Below are positions 32,767-41,972 of a stretch of DNA of 51,518 bases, in pieces. The first letter of the stretch is position 1; every line of letters starts with the position of its first letter. The position numbers and the translations under genes were made by a program. A model generated the notes under the pieces. It was not told the origin of the DNA and did no database searches. It worked only from the letters and a program-made list of their open reading frames with translations. This DNA comes from an uncultured Clostridia bacterium. GTDB lineage: Bacteria; Bacillota; Clostridia; TANB77; CAG-508. The DNA is taken from assembly GCA_934129745.1 (NCBI GenBank), contig CAKOWZ010000013.1, positions 1-51,518 on the forward strand, read 5' to 3'.

Positions 32767-33837
32767 TTAATTTTTAATTGCATTATCTAAATAATTTATT
32801 GATTTTTGTTTTATATTTTCCATAACTTCATCAACTTTATCCCAATCAATATCTTCTTCATTCTTTGATTTAAATTCACCTATTCTTTCGGTTAAATTAA
32901 AATATTTTAATAATGTATTTAATCTTGATTCTTGTTTATTATTTTCTTCTTTGTTAATTCTTTCAAAACAATGAAATGGTTTGTGATAAATCAATGAAAA
33001 TACCGTTGCATGGAAAGAGTCAGAAAATACAAACTTAGCATTTTTTATCATCCATAAAAATTCACATGGATCCAAATCATACCAATTTTTTTCATTTATA
33101 TCATTTAAATTAATTACTTTAATTTTTGATTTTTTAGAGAATTCTTCAATTTTTTCTTGGGTTTTCTTATCTTTTTCTTTTATAAAATATGTTAATATAT
33201 AGTCTTCTTCATTTTTTTTATCTGGCTTACTTGCTATTTCATCCCAATCATTTACGGTTAACAGCATTGTAGGATCCACTTGTACACTTATTTCTTTATC
33301 AATGTATTTTCGTAATAATTTTGCACCTTCTTCTTCTCTAATTCCAATATAATCCATAGCACTTATATTTTTCTTATAAGCTTCTACTAACTCTTCTGGA
33401 ATTTGATTAATTCCAATACTTGCTGCATACGATATTTTTTTTACATTTTTTGCAAATGCACCAGTATATGTAATCATATCTTTATTATAAAATGGATTCC
33501 ATATTTGATCACTTCCACAAATAAGAATATCAAAATCATTAAATTTATTATAATTTGATTTATTTAATATAATATCATAATATTTCAAATATTTTTTATT
33601 AAACTCTTCAAATTTTAGCTTTCTAGATTTTTTTATTTTTTCATTATTAAATCTAATTATTTTTTTTATGTGTTTTTTTAATCTGACAATAAAATTACCT
33701 TTTGTTGTTTTATCAAAATTTTGTAAAGTATAAACTTCATCTGTATATCTATTATTTATAAATTTTACTAACGCATAATTTTGTAATTTGTTTCCATAAT
33801 TTTGACCATAAGTAAATGTAATTACACCTATCTTCAT
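32767..33837 (-). CDS. Polysaccharide pyruvyl transferase family protein
   Basis: 356 aa from the ATG at 33837 (MKIGVITFTYGQNYGNKLQN). A GTG four codons earlier lies too close to the GAGAGG site. Further family elements are ILICGSDQIWNP, ISYAASIGINQIP and the C-terminal FVFSDSFHATVFSLIYHKPF with its conserved His. The family transfers pyruvate from phosphoenolpyruvate to sugar hydroxyls, giving acidic ketals. It forms a functional pair with the ferredoxin protein at 29187. Confidence 0.9.
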   Translation of the reverse strand: MKIGVITFTYGQNYGNKLQNYALVKFINNRYTDEVYTLQNFDKTTKGNFIVRLKKHIKKIIRFNNEKIKKSRKLKFEEFNKKYLKYYDIILNKSNYNKFNDFDILICGSDQIWNPFYNKDMITYTGAFAKNVKKISYAASIGINQIPEELVEAYKKNISAMDYIGIREEEGAKLLRKYIDKEISVQVDPTMLLTVNDWDEIASKPDKKNEEDYILTYFIKEKDKKTQEKIEEFSKKSKIKVINLNDINEKNWYDLDPCEFLWMIKNAKFVFSDSFHATVFSLIYHKPFHCFERINKEENNKQESRLNTLLKYFNLTERIGEFKSKNEEDIDWDKVDEVMENIKQKSINYLDNAIKN

Positions 33838-33859
33838 ATTAAAAATCACTCCTCTCTTT

Positions 33860-34429
33860 TTAATCCATCCTTTTATTTATATCTTTAGCTGGTATTCCAA
33901 CTAAGACACAATTATCTTTCCAAGATTTATTTACAACTGCATTAGCACCAACAACAACATTATTCCCTATACTAACATTTCCAATTATTACCGCACCAAC
34001 ACCTAAATCAAGATTATCCCCAATAATAGGAAATTTATCTTCATTTCCTACTCCTTTATTTCCTATACAATTATTTCCATGCAGTCTACAATTTTTTCCT
34101 ATTCTACATAAGCCATTTATAGTAATACTTCCATAATGATCTATTTTTAATCCTTCATCAAAAACATTTACAGGTATATATATTCCTAATTTTAATCCCA
34201 ATTTATTTGTTTTTCTTAAATATATCACGTATAGAATCATCTTAATTATATTCTTTTTTCCATTAAAAAAGTATTCTGTAATTCTTAAACTTTTTTGATA
34301 TTTCCAAATTTGCATATTTGATTCATTATTAAATATATCAAAAATTATTCTTCCAATACTTTTTTCTTTATAATATAATTTTTTTTCATTTTTCAATACA
34401 CTTTTTAATTTATTCCATTTTTTTATCAT
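33860..34429 (-). CDS. Serine acetyltransferase-like hexapeptide O-acetyltransferase
   Basis: 189 aa. The C-terminal half is a left-handed beta helix of hexapeptide repeats (CRIGKNCRLHGNNCIGNKG, then LGVGAVIIGNVSIGNNVVVG), ending NCVLVGIPAKDI. The N-terminal helical part resembles serine O-acetyltransferases (CysE), but in this setting acetylation of a sugar is likelier. Its ATG overlaps the stop of the preceding GT2 gene (ATGA). Confidence 0.85.
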   Translation of the reverse strand: MIKKWNKLKSVLKNEKKLYYKEKSIGRIIFDIFNNESNMQIWKYQKSLRITEYFFNGKKNIIKMILYVIYLRKTNKLGLKLGIYIPVNVFDEGLKIDHYGSITINGLCRIGKNCRLHGNNCIGNKGVGNEDKFPIIGDNLDLGVGAVIIGNVSIGNNVVVGANAVVNKSWKDNCVLVGIPAKDINKRMD

Positions 34430-35418
34430 TTTTCCTTTTTCCTTTTTTTGATATTATATATTAACATATATATATTAAACCACTTCAATTTAAAAATAAT
34501 TAATTGTAATAATTCTTTTAATTTTTTTGTCTTTATATTGTTAAAAATATAGTTTACTTTGCTTTCATTAATTTCTTTTATAATAAAACTATTTTTATAA
34601 TGATTATACTTCATTCTTGCTATGATTCCCATAATTATTTCTAAATATCTTATCTTAGCTAAATTAATGTATTCTGGTTTTATACCTTTGCATTTTAATA
34701 ATTTCTCCATTTCTAAATATGTATTATAACTATCATAAAACATTTTAGAATCTGTTTTCTTAGACAAGGAATTTTCTGTATATCTATGATTATAAATATT
34801 AATTTCTATGACATATGCATTATTAATGTATAGCATATAAACCAACATAAATTTCAAATCTTCATGTAAAATTTGTTTTTCTTCAAATTTTATATTATAT
34901 TCATTAATAATATTTCTTCTAAATATTTTTTTCCAAGGTGCAGACAATCTAATTTTATATGTATATTTATATATTTCATTCAAATTATTTACATAACCTT
35001 TTCCAATACAAACAGAATCTTCCATATATATATTGGATTTAATTCCTTCATTATATTTGCTAAAAATAAATAAATCTGAATTGTTATTTCTCAAAATATT
35101 AAATATTTCATCTAACTTTTCCGAATTAATATAATCATCACTATCACAGAAAAAAATATACTTTCCCTTTGCCTTTTTTATTCCAAAATTTCTAGCTACA
35201 CTAGCTCCCGAATTCTCAATATGATATAACCTAATTCTCTCATCATTTTCTTGCATACTTTTGCATATATCGTAACTAGAGTCTGTTGAACCATCATCTA
35301 TTAAAATAACTTCAAAACTTTGTATGTTTGAATTGCAAAAACTATATACACATTGTTTTATATATTTTTCTACATTATACACAGGTATAATAATACTTAA
35401 TAAAATTTCATTATTCAT
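34426..35418 (-). CDS. GT2 family glycosyltransferase
   Basis: 330 aa. GT-A fold signature: SIIIPVYNVEKYIKQCVYSF at residues 9-28, ILIDDGSTDSS, SGASVARNFGIKKAKGKYI and the DxD motif FFCDSDDYI. The C-terminal half is basic and may attach to the membrane. It is an inverting transferase adding a sugar to the lipid-linked repeat unit. It overlaps the Wzy-like gene by 8 bp. Confidence 0.92.
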   Translation of the reverse strand: MNNEILLSIIIPVYNVEKYIKQCVYSFCNSNIQSFEVILIDDGSTDSSYDICKSMQENDERIRLYHIENSGASVARNFGIKKAKGKYIFFCDSDDYINSEKLDEIFNILRNNNSDLFIFSKYNEGIKSNIYMEDSVCIGKGYVNNLNEIYKYTYKIRLSAPWKKIFRRNIINEYNIKFEEKQILHEDLKFMLVYMLYINNAYVIEINIYNHRYTENSLSKKTDSKMFYDSYNTYLEMEKLLKCKGIKPEYINLAKIRYLEIIMGIIARMKYNHYKNSFIIKEINESKVNYIFNNIKTKKLKELLQLIIFKLKWFNIYMLIYNIKKRKKEK

Positions 35419-36655
35419 ATCTCTTTTCCTTTTTCTCTTTATTTCTCATTTCGTTTTTCATCATATATGGTATTGCTAATAATATATAAATCATATATCC
35501 AGAAAAATCACTTTCCATAACAGCACTATAAAAACTAAAGTATATGCTAATTACCACAATAGCAGTTTCTAATATAAACAAATTTTTATCCTCTTTTCTT
35601 ATTTCTATAGCTTTAATTAAACATATTATAAAAAACATAAAATAAAAAATACTTCCAATTATCCCTGTATCATAAAACATCTTAGCATATGTAAAATATT
35701 CTAAATTCATTCCTGCATATAAAGCTTTAGTCTGATTACTTGTTGCGGCTCCTAATCCATACCCTATCCATGTTTTCGATATTTTCTTTCCAAAACATAT
35801 TTTATAGACTTTTTCATATCCATCTGTTCTACCAATTCCATTTACATTCGCAGCATATCCGCTATCTAAATATTTATTTATTTCATCAACTGAAAAAATA
35901 TTAAAATTAAAATATTTATTTATATAATTAGAAAAAAACAATATTACTACCAACGAACAACAAATTAATATTAAATGCTTAAAACTAATTTTTTTATTTA
36001 ATACTAAAAATAATATTACAATTAAAGCAACTTCATATATAATCGATTTCATCTCAGTCATCATACCCACTGCAAGTACAATAGCTATTTTTATTAAAGA
36101 AAAATATACTTTTTCTTTTTTTTCAAAATATTTATATAATGTTATTATTAATGTCAAAATTAAAAAGACATGGCTTGTACTATTTCCATATCCATATGAA
36201 ATTCCAAATATTCCACCTATTGCATCAATATTTTTTACTTTCAATATATACAATTGAAATAATATTAAAATAACATGTATAAATATTGCTATGTCAAACA
36301 TTTTAAAAATTTTATTATAGTCTTCTCTTTTAAAACAACTTCCTGCTGCCCAGAAAACAATATAAAACCTAACCAATTCTCTAACCATAATAAAAAATAA
36401 TGAAAGATTTGTCATAGTACCACATAAATAATTTATTGTCCAATATGCAAATTGTAACGCACAAAATAATATTATATTATTGACCTTATTAATCTTGTCT
36501 TTTTTATAATTTTTTATCATTAAAAATACGATTATTGCATTAACTATATCACAAACATACGATATATATGTAATTCCTACAATACTTATTATAAACCTAA
36601 TTGTAAATAACAAATATATCTGTATGTATATTAATTTTTTTAAATTAAGTTTCAT
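35411..36655 (-). CDS. Wzy-type polysaccharide polymerase
   Basis: 414 aa with about 10-11 membrane helices and one larger external loop (residues about 255-310, containing GYAANVNGIGRTDGYEKVY and TWIGYGLGAATS). The layout matches O-antigen polymerase/ligase-like proteins, which are poorly conserved in sequence, so the call rests on topology and location. It would polymerise flipped repeat units. Its start lies 1 bp after the GT4 stop. Confidence 0.8.
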   Translation of the reverse strand: MKLNLKKLIYIQIYLLFTIRFIISIVGITYISYVCDIVNAIIVFLMIKNYKKDKINKVNNIILFCALQFAYWTINYLCGTMTNLSLFFIMVRELVRFYIVFWAAGSCFKREDYNKIFKMFDIAIFIHVILILFQLYILKVKNIDAIGGIFGISYGYGNSTSHVFLILTLIITLYKYFEKKEKVYFSLIKIAIVLAVGMMTEMKSIIYEVALIVILFLVLNKKISFKHLILICCSLVVILFFSNYINKYFNFNIFSVDEINKYLDSGYAANVNGIGRTDGYEKVYKICFGKKISKTWIGYGLGAATSNQTKALYAGMNLEYFTYAKMFYDTGIIGSIFYFMFFIICLIKAIEIRKEDKNLFILETAIVVISIYFSFYSAVMESDFSGYMIYILLAIPYMMKNEMRNKEKKEKRYE

Positions 36656-36656
36656 T

Positions 36657-37799
36657 TTATAGTTCTCCTATTCCTTTCTTATATACTTCTATAAATTTAT
36701 CACTCAATTTATCCCATGTATAATTTTCTTTAATATATTTTGATATTTTTTCTTTTTCATCTGCTTTTAATATTGCTAGCTCTTCTATACTATCAACCCA
36801 TGTATTTATTTGTTGTAAATCACAAATTTGACCATATTTATTATTTGCTATCAACATACTTGACCCACCATTTAATGTTGTAACTACTGGCACTCCAAAA
36901 TACATTGCTTCTAATAAAACCATTCCAAATATTTCATATTGTGTAGGTAAAACAAAAACATCCGCAATTTTATATACATTCGGTAATTCTTCTTGTCCCA
37001 TTGATTCTATATAGATAATATTTTTAAGTACAGCCTTTTCTTTGGCATATTCTCTACATTTTTCTATATATTCTTCTTTGCCTTTTCCTACTATTATTAA
37101 TTTATATATATTGTCTTTATTGTTTAATTTTTTTAATATATCTATTAAATATATTATATTTCTTCGTTCTTCTAATTTTCCAATATATAATAAATATTTA
37201 TAATTACCTTTTTCTCTAATTAAATAGTCTATTTTGTCATTATTTTTGATATGATTTTTTTCAAATTTTTCACTATCTAATCCCACTCCTATTGTTTGAA
37301 TATTTTTAAAATTTTTACTTAACAATAATTCTTCAGCCAGCTTGCTTTTAGCTATACATTGAACATTCTTAAAATTTTTATTTATTCTGTAATATAAATC
37401 GGAAATAATACATTTTTTCTTATATCCTTTAGTATATTCACTACAATACGGACCATGATATATAACTAACTTATTTCCAAATTTATTCCATAACTCTTTA
37501 TTGGCAATTTGATCGTACTCCGTACTCTGAACAATATCATAATATTTTGCTATTTCATATAAGTCATTTGTATATAAAGCATTTTTTAATATTGATTTTG
37601 CTTTCAAATGATATACATGTATTTTTCTAGTATTATTATCAAACTTAATATCTTCTTCATATGGTACTTTATCTGTATATAAAACAATATCACAAATATT
37701 ATTTTTTCTTACTAATGCCTTAGCCAGACCTATTTCCTGACAATTATATGTATTAATGTTTAATACATCTGGATACATTCTAATAATTAATATTTTCAT
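36657..37799 (-). CDS. GT4 family glycosyltransferase
   Basis: 380 aa from ATG 37799 (MKILIIRMYPDVLNINTYNC). An in-frame TTG at 37811 overlaps the GAAGG ribosome site. GT-B fold: the N-terminal domain includes YDIVQSTEYDQIA; the C-terminal donor domain has LLYIGKLEERRNIIYLIDIL, IIVGKGKEEY, and the EX7E motif EIFGMVLLEAMYFGVPVVTT. It overlaps the acyltransferase gene by 20 bp. Specific sugar not deducible. Confidence 0.92.
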   Translation of the reverse strand: MKILIIRMYPDVLNINTYNCQEIGLAKALVRKNNICDIVLYTDKVPYEEDIKFDNNTRKIHVYHLKAKSILKNALYTNDLYEIAKYYDIVQSTEYDQIANKELWNKFGNKLVIYHGPYCSEYTKGYKKKCIISDLYYRINKNFKNVQCIAKSKLAEELLLSKNFKNIQTIGVGLDSEKFEKNHIKNNDKIDYLIREKGNYKYLLYIGKLEERRNIIYLIDILKKLNNKDNIYKLIIVGKGKEEYIEKCREYAKEKAVLKNIIYIESMGQEELPNVYKIADVFVLPTQYEIFGMVLLEAMYFGVPVVTTLNGGSSMLIANNKYGQICDLQQINTWVDSIEELAILKADEKEKISKYIKENYTWDKLSDKFIEVYKKGIGEL

Positions 37800-38811
37800 T
37801 TTTATTGCCAACCTTCTTTTTTATATAATCAAAAATTTTTATAGTTATTAAACACATTATCACATTCATTATAGTTGTAATCATAATCGTTGCAAATTTA
37901 TTTAACGACACTCTGCTAATTATAATCGCTATTGCATTTTGAAATATGAAATGCAATCCATATATATATAATGTATTTCTTCCTATATATAGTAATAATG
38001 AATTATTATTCATCTTTTTACATAAGTTTATAATGCATATCGTACCTAATATTGATGTTATAAAGAATATAATTGGATATTTTATATCCAAATTATAAAA
38101 ATTAACTGATTTTCCTTTCAAAACGTAATAATAAATAATATTTATAACGATAAATATTAAAGCAAAAATACCTGTGTATTTTTTTTCTTTATTAAAATAG
38201 TTACTTATCTTTAAATAATGCCCAATATATAAATACACCAATGCATATATTGCACTTTCCATACAAAATGGTAATACTATGTATAATTTTCTCCTTATGC
38301 ATATAATAACAGTGCTTAAGATTATACATATAATTGCTCTTTGTCTTTCATTTTTTAATATTTTACATATAACTAAAAATAAAACCTCTGAAATAAATAA
38401 TGATGGTAAAAACCATAAATTAGAATAACTTGACTTCGTTGTACATAAAATGCTATTTAGCACTCCTTCTTTACTTAATAATTTTTCAAAAAATACATAA
38501 TCAGATTTTAATACAACACATTTAATCAAATGAAAAAAAGTAATTATTAAAGCAAAACATACATATGGTATCATCATTTTTTTTAATTTTTTCTTTATTG
38601 TATCTTTTAAATTTTTTTCACCATTATCTTTAAATAAATATCCACTTATTATAAAAAACAATGGCATATGCATAGAATAAATTACAACTTTTAGAAATTC
38701 CATATTTAAGTTATATTCTTGAATTCCATGCCCAACTATAACCAAAATAATTCCGATAGCCTTAACTAAGTCAATCCAAATAATTCTATTGTTAAGGTTT
38801 ATCTTATTCAT
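37780..38811 (-). CDS. Acyltransferase 3 family membrane O-acetyltransferase
   Basis: 343 aa with about 10 membrane helices. The N terminus has IWIDLVKAIGIILVIVGHGI, with the conserved His, and HMPLFFIISGYLFKD, both typical of the acyltransferase 3 family (OafA/WecH-like). It probably O-acetylates a sugar of the capsule unit. GGAGGT precedes the ATG. Confidence 0.9.
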   Translation of the reverse strand: MNKINLNNRIIWIDLVKAIGIILVIVGHGIQEYNLNMEFLKVVIYSMHMPLFFIISGYLFKDNGEKNLKDTIKKKLKKMMIPYVCFALIITFFHLIKCVVLKSDYVFFEKLLSKEGVLNSILCTTKSSYSNLWFLPSLFISEVLFLVICKILKNERQRAIICIILSTVIICIRRKLYIVLPFCMESAIYALVYLYIGHYLKISNYFNKEKKYTGIFALIFIVINIIYYYVLKGKSVNFYNLDIKYPIIFFITSILGTICIINLCKKMNNNSLLLYIGRNTLYIYGLHFIFQNAIAIIISRVSLNKFATIMITTIMNVIMCLITIKIFDYIKKKVGNKNENINY

Positions 38812-38835
38812 GTGTCTTTACCTCCTATTATATTT

Positions 38836-40023
38836 TTATATATTTCTTGTAGAATTTATTTGTCTTGCAATATCTTCATTTACAATTTCTTCCCCTGATT
38901 TATTTTTTAGCTGTTCCATAGATTCTTTTGATAATCCATTATTAACAACACAATTCATATCACAAGTAGAACACTTATCAAGTTCTTCTTTTGTCACTTT
39001 TCCATCTCTATAATCTCTAACAATTTTATTCTCAAACATTGAGTATTTTTGTTTCTTAAAAAATCTTAAAAATTTATGTTTAATAACCCAAAATGCAGGT
39101 TTCCAAATATATTTTTTCATAGCAGGAGAAACAGAGCCTATCATCCAACAATTTCTATCACAATGTCTTACTTTTTTTCTTACATTTTCTGCTTGTTCAG
39201 AATTCCATAATTCATCCCATGTTTGATTATTTAGATTTCCCATAACTTCTTTATCTTTTGTTCCATTGCATGGCATTACATCTCCATAAGGATCTATAAA
39301 AAATGTGTCAAAAGCCATATCACATGGCAATAATCTTTTTTGACCAAAAATATAGTTAATTAATCCATGATTAAAATATGCTCTAAACCATTTTTTAGGC
39401 GAATTTGATTTTAATAATTCATTGATTAATTTTTCAAATTCTTTTGCAACCATAATTCTATCTTTTATAATATTTTTAGCTTCAACAAAATAGAAACTAT
39501 TATGCAATGAAGCTGTTGCAAATTCCATATTTAATTCATTAGCTTTTTCATATAAAGGCACTAAATCTTTTGCATTAGCATCTTGAACTGTCATTCCAAA
39601 TCCTACATCAGGGTGATTCATTTCAACTAATTGTTTTAAAGTGTTATATCCTTTATTATAGCCATCCTGTAGCCCTCTAATTTTATTATTTGTTTCTTCT
39701 AAACCTTCAATTGAAATTCTTATACCAACATTAGGAAATTCTTTACATAAATCTATAATTCTATCTGTAAAAAATCCATTTGTTGATATTACAATTCTAT
39801 CAGATTTTTTATATAACTCCCTTACTATATCTTTTATATCTTCCCTTATAAATGGTTCTCCACCTGTTATATTAGTAAAATACATTTTGGGTAATTTTTT
39901 TATTGTTTCAATACTTATTTCTTCCTCAGGTTTTGATGGGCATTTATACCTATTGCACATTGTACATCTTGCATTACATCTATATGTAACTATTACTGTA
40001 CCATTTAACTTTTTTTCACTCAT
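38836..40023 (-). CDS. Radical SAM/SPASM enzyme inside the capsule operon
   Basis: 395 aa. The 4Fe-4S site is CNARCTMC (Cys16, Cys20, Cys23), followed by NITGGEPFIRED. SPASM-type cysteines come later: CDMAFDTFFIDPYGDVMPCN, CDRNCW and CSTCDMNC. The C-terminal ~100 residues are basic. It is in the middle of a run of sugar genes with 15-25 bp gaps, so a sugar-modifying step (epimerisation or dehydration) is possible; this is inference. AGGAGAGAAG before the ATG. Confidence 0.85.
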   Translation of the reverse strand: MSEKKLNGTVIVTYRCNARCTMCNRYKCPSKPEEEISIETIKKLPKMYFTNITGGEPFIREDIKDIVRELYKKSDRIVISTNGFFTDRIIDLCKEFPNVGIRISIEGLEETNNKIRGLQDGYNKGYNTLKQLVEMNHPDVGFGMTVQDANAKDLVPLYEKANELNMEFATASLHNSFYFVEAKNIIKDRIMVAKEFEKLINELLKSNSPKKWFRAYFNHGLINYIFGQKRLLPCDMAFDTFFIDPYGDVMPCNGTKDKEVMGNLNNQTWDELWNSEQAENVRKKVRHCDRNCWMIGSVSPAMKKYIWKPAFWVIKHKFLRFFKKQKYSMFENKIVRDYRDGKVTKEELDKCSTCDMNCVVNNGLSKESMEQLKNKSGEEIVNEDIARQINSTRNI

Positions 40024-40038
40024 TTTCTTCTCTCCTTA

Positions 40039-40743
40039 TTAATTAATATTTCTTATTTTTATAACTTTTGCTGGTATTCCTCCAACTATTGCATAATCAG
40101 GTACATCTTTGTTTACTACTGCACCTGCAGCTATAATAGCATGATTTCCTATATTAACCCCATCTAAAATTATTGCTTTGCTTCCTATCCAACAATCTTC
40201 TCCTATTTGAATACCTTTTCTTGTTGCTCCTTGAAGTCTAATAGGTTTATCTAATTCTGCAAAATTATGATTTTCTGTATGAATACTTACATTAGGTCCA
40301 AATATAGTGTTACTTCCAATTTTCAACTTTCCTCTAACAGCTATAAATGCATTTGCCGCAATTCCAACATTATCTCCAATTTCTAATTCTTCTCCTAATT
40401 CTCTTAAAACTCCTGTACACTCTATAATAGAATTTCTTCCGATTGAAAAATTATTGCCTATTTTTATTCCACCTTTTGACAAAGCATCAATCTTAACGTA
40501 ATCTTCAATTGTAGCACTTCCTAAAAAGGAAATTTTCTTCTTGCATCTTATATCACATTTTTTTCCTATAAAAAGAGTTCCCCTTGCCTTTTTAAAAAAA
40601 GGTTTGGTACACCACCCTCTAATATACATTTTCATTTTTCTAAAAATTGTTCCACATATTACAGAAAAAGTTATATTACTGTCTATTTTATAATCTTCTT
40701 TTTTTATTTTACTTATTATTTTATTTAATATCTTGTTAAACAT
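40039..40743 (-). CDS. Hexapeptide-repeat acyltransferase (LbH/WbbJ-like)
   Basis: 234 aa. Most of the protein is left-handed beta helix: IGNNFSIGRNSIIECTG, LEIGDNVGIAANAFIAV, the active-site His region SIHTENHNFAE, then CWIGSKAIILDGVNIGNHAI and DYAIVGGIPAKVIKIR. It is a sugar O- or N-acetyltransferase of the maltose-acetyltransferase type. It overlaps the upstream GT4 gene by 8 bp. Confidence 0.9.
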   Translation of the reverse strand: MFNKILNKIISKIKKEDYKIDSNITFSVICGTIFRKMKMYIRGWCTKPFFKKARGTLFIGKKCDIRCKKKISFLGSATIEDYVKIDALSKGGIKIGNNFSIGRNSIIECTGVLRELGEELEIGDNVGIAANAFIAVRGKLKIGSNTIFGPNVSIHTENHNFAELDKPIRLQGATRKGIQIGEDCWIGSKAIILDGVNIGNHAIIAAGAVVNKDVPDYAIVGGIPAKVIKIRNIN

Positions 40744-41956
40744 TCTTGTTCTCCTTTGCTAAAGTATAATATATATTAATAATTTCATTATAATATATAT
40801 TTTCGCTATATTTCTCTTCATAAATCATTCTAGACATTTTAGATTGATTTTTTACTATTTTGGTATTTGTAAATAAAATTTTCATTTTCTCTGACAATTC
40901 ATTTATATCATTGTATTTATACAAAAATCCATTTCTTTCATTTTCAATTAACTCTGGTATTCCACCTATTTGGCTTCCAATAATAGGTTTACCTATTTCC
41001 ATTGTTTCTAATATCGAATATGGACAATTTTCATACCATATTGATGGGACTACAACAAATCTAGAATTTCTAATATAATTTCTTATTTCTTTTTGATTTA
41101 AATACCCAACTAACCTTACTCTGTCTTCTAACTTATTTTCTTTTATAAATTCTATTATTTTATCTTTTTCTGGTCCATCTCCAGCAATAATTAATTTACC
41201 ATTTCTTATATTTTTTATTGCTTCAATTAAATTTAATATTCCTTTTTCAATTGATAATCTGCCAAAATAAAACGCATAATCTCCAATTATTTTATTTGAT
41301 TCATCTTCCTCATTTATAACAAAATTGTGCAATGTTTGCATTTTTTTATATTCTAGTTTACCTTTTATCAATTGCAATTTTATAAACTCACTTGGAGCTA
41401 TTATGTAGTCTATTTTTTTATATATCTTATTTATCCTATAATATTTTGCTTCCATAACACCTAATATACTTTTTAATTTTGATTTTTTTATACAATTTTT
41501 TTCTATGCAGGCTTTATAACCTTTTTTTATACAATCCTCACAAATCCTTCCTTCATATAACATTGCACTTGCTGGGCATATAGCTTGCATATCATGAGCT
41601 GTAAATACAATTGGTATGTTTTTTTTATTTGTGGCTTTTATAATTGATGCTGATAATTGTCTTTGAAAATTATTAACATGAACTATATCTGGTTTAAAAT
41701 CTTCTATTGCTTCAATCATTTTTTTCTCATTTTCTTTTGAATATATTACATCTAATGCTTTTAATTTACTACTCGTATTCAAGTCAATTTTTTTAACAAA
41801 ATATTCTTTATCACCAGTTTTTATATTTTTTTCATCTTCCATTGAAAAGAAAGCAACTTCGTGACCTTTTTTTTTCATAAGTTCTGCTAATTCAAAATAA
41901 TATTTTTCACTTCCACCTTTTAAATAGTGAAATTTATTTACATATAAAATTCTCAA
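40736..41956 (-). CDS. GT4 family glycosyltransferase with Cys-rich insert
   Basis: 406 aa, starting at a TTG (read as Met) that has GGAG 9 nt upstream; no better ATG is near. GT-B fold with KFHYLKGGSEKYYFELAEL at the N terminus and IVFTAHDMQAICPASAML. A four-cysteine insert follows (CEDCIKKGYKACIEKNC), a known feature of one GT4 subgroup. The donor domain ends in SIWYENCPYSILETMEIG. It acts on the lipid-linked repeat unit. Confidence 0.9.
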   Translation of the reverse strand: MRILYVNKFHYLKGGSEKYYFELAELMKKKGHEVAFFSMEDEKNIKTGDKEYFVKKIDLNTSSKLKALDVIYSKENEKKMIEAIEDFKPDIVHVNNFQRQLSASIIKATNKKNIPIVFTAHDMQAICPASAMLYEGRICEDCIKKGYKACIEKNCIKKSKLKSILGVMEAKYYRINKIYKKIDYIIAPSEFIKLQLIKGKLEYKKMQTLHNFVINEEDESNKIIGDYAFYFGRLSIEKGILNLIEAIKNIRNGKLIIAGDGPEKDKIIEFIKENKLEDRVRLVGYLNQKEIRNYIRNSRFVVVPSIWYENCPYSILETMEIGKPIIGSQIGGIPELIENERNGFLYKYNDINELSEKMKILFTNTKIVKNQSKMSRMIYEEKYSENIYYNEIINIYYTLAKENKNV

Positions 41957-41972
41957 CTTTATTCACTCCATT

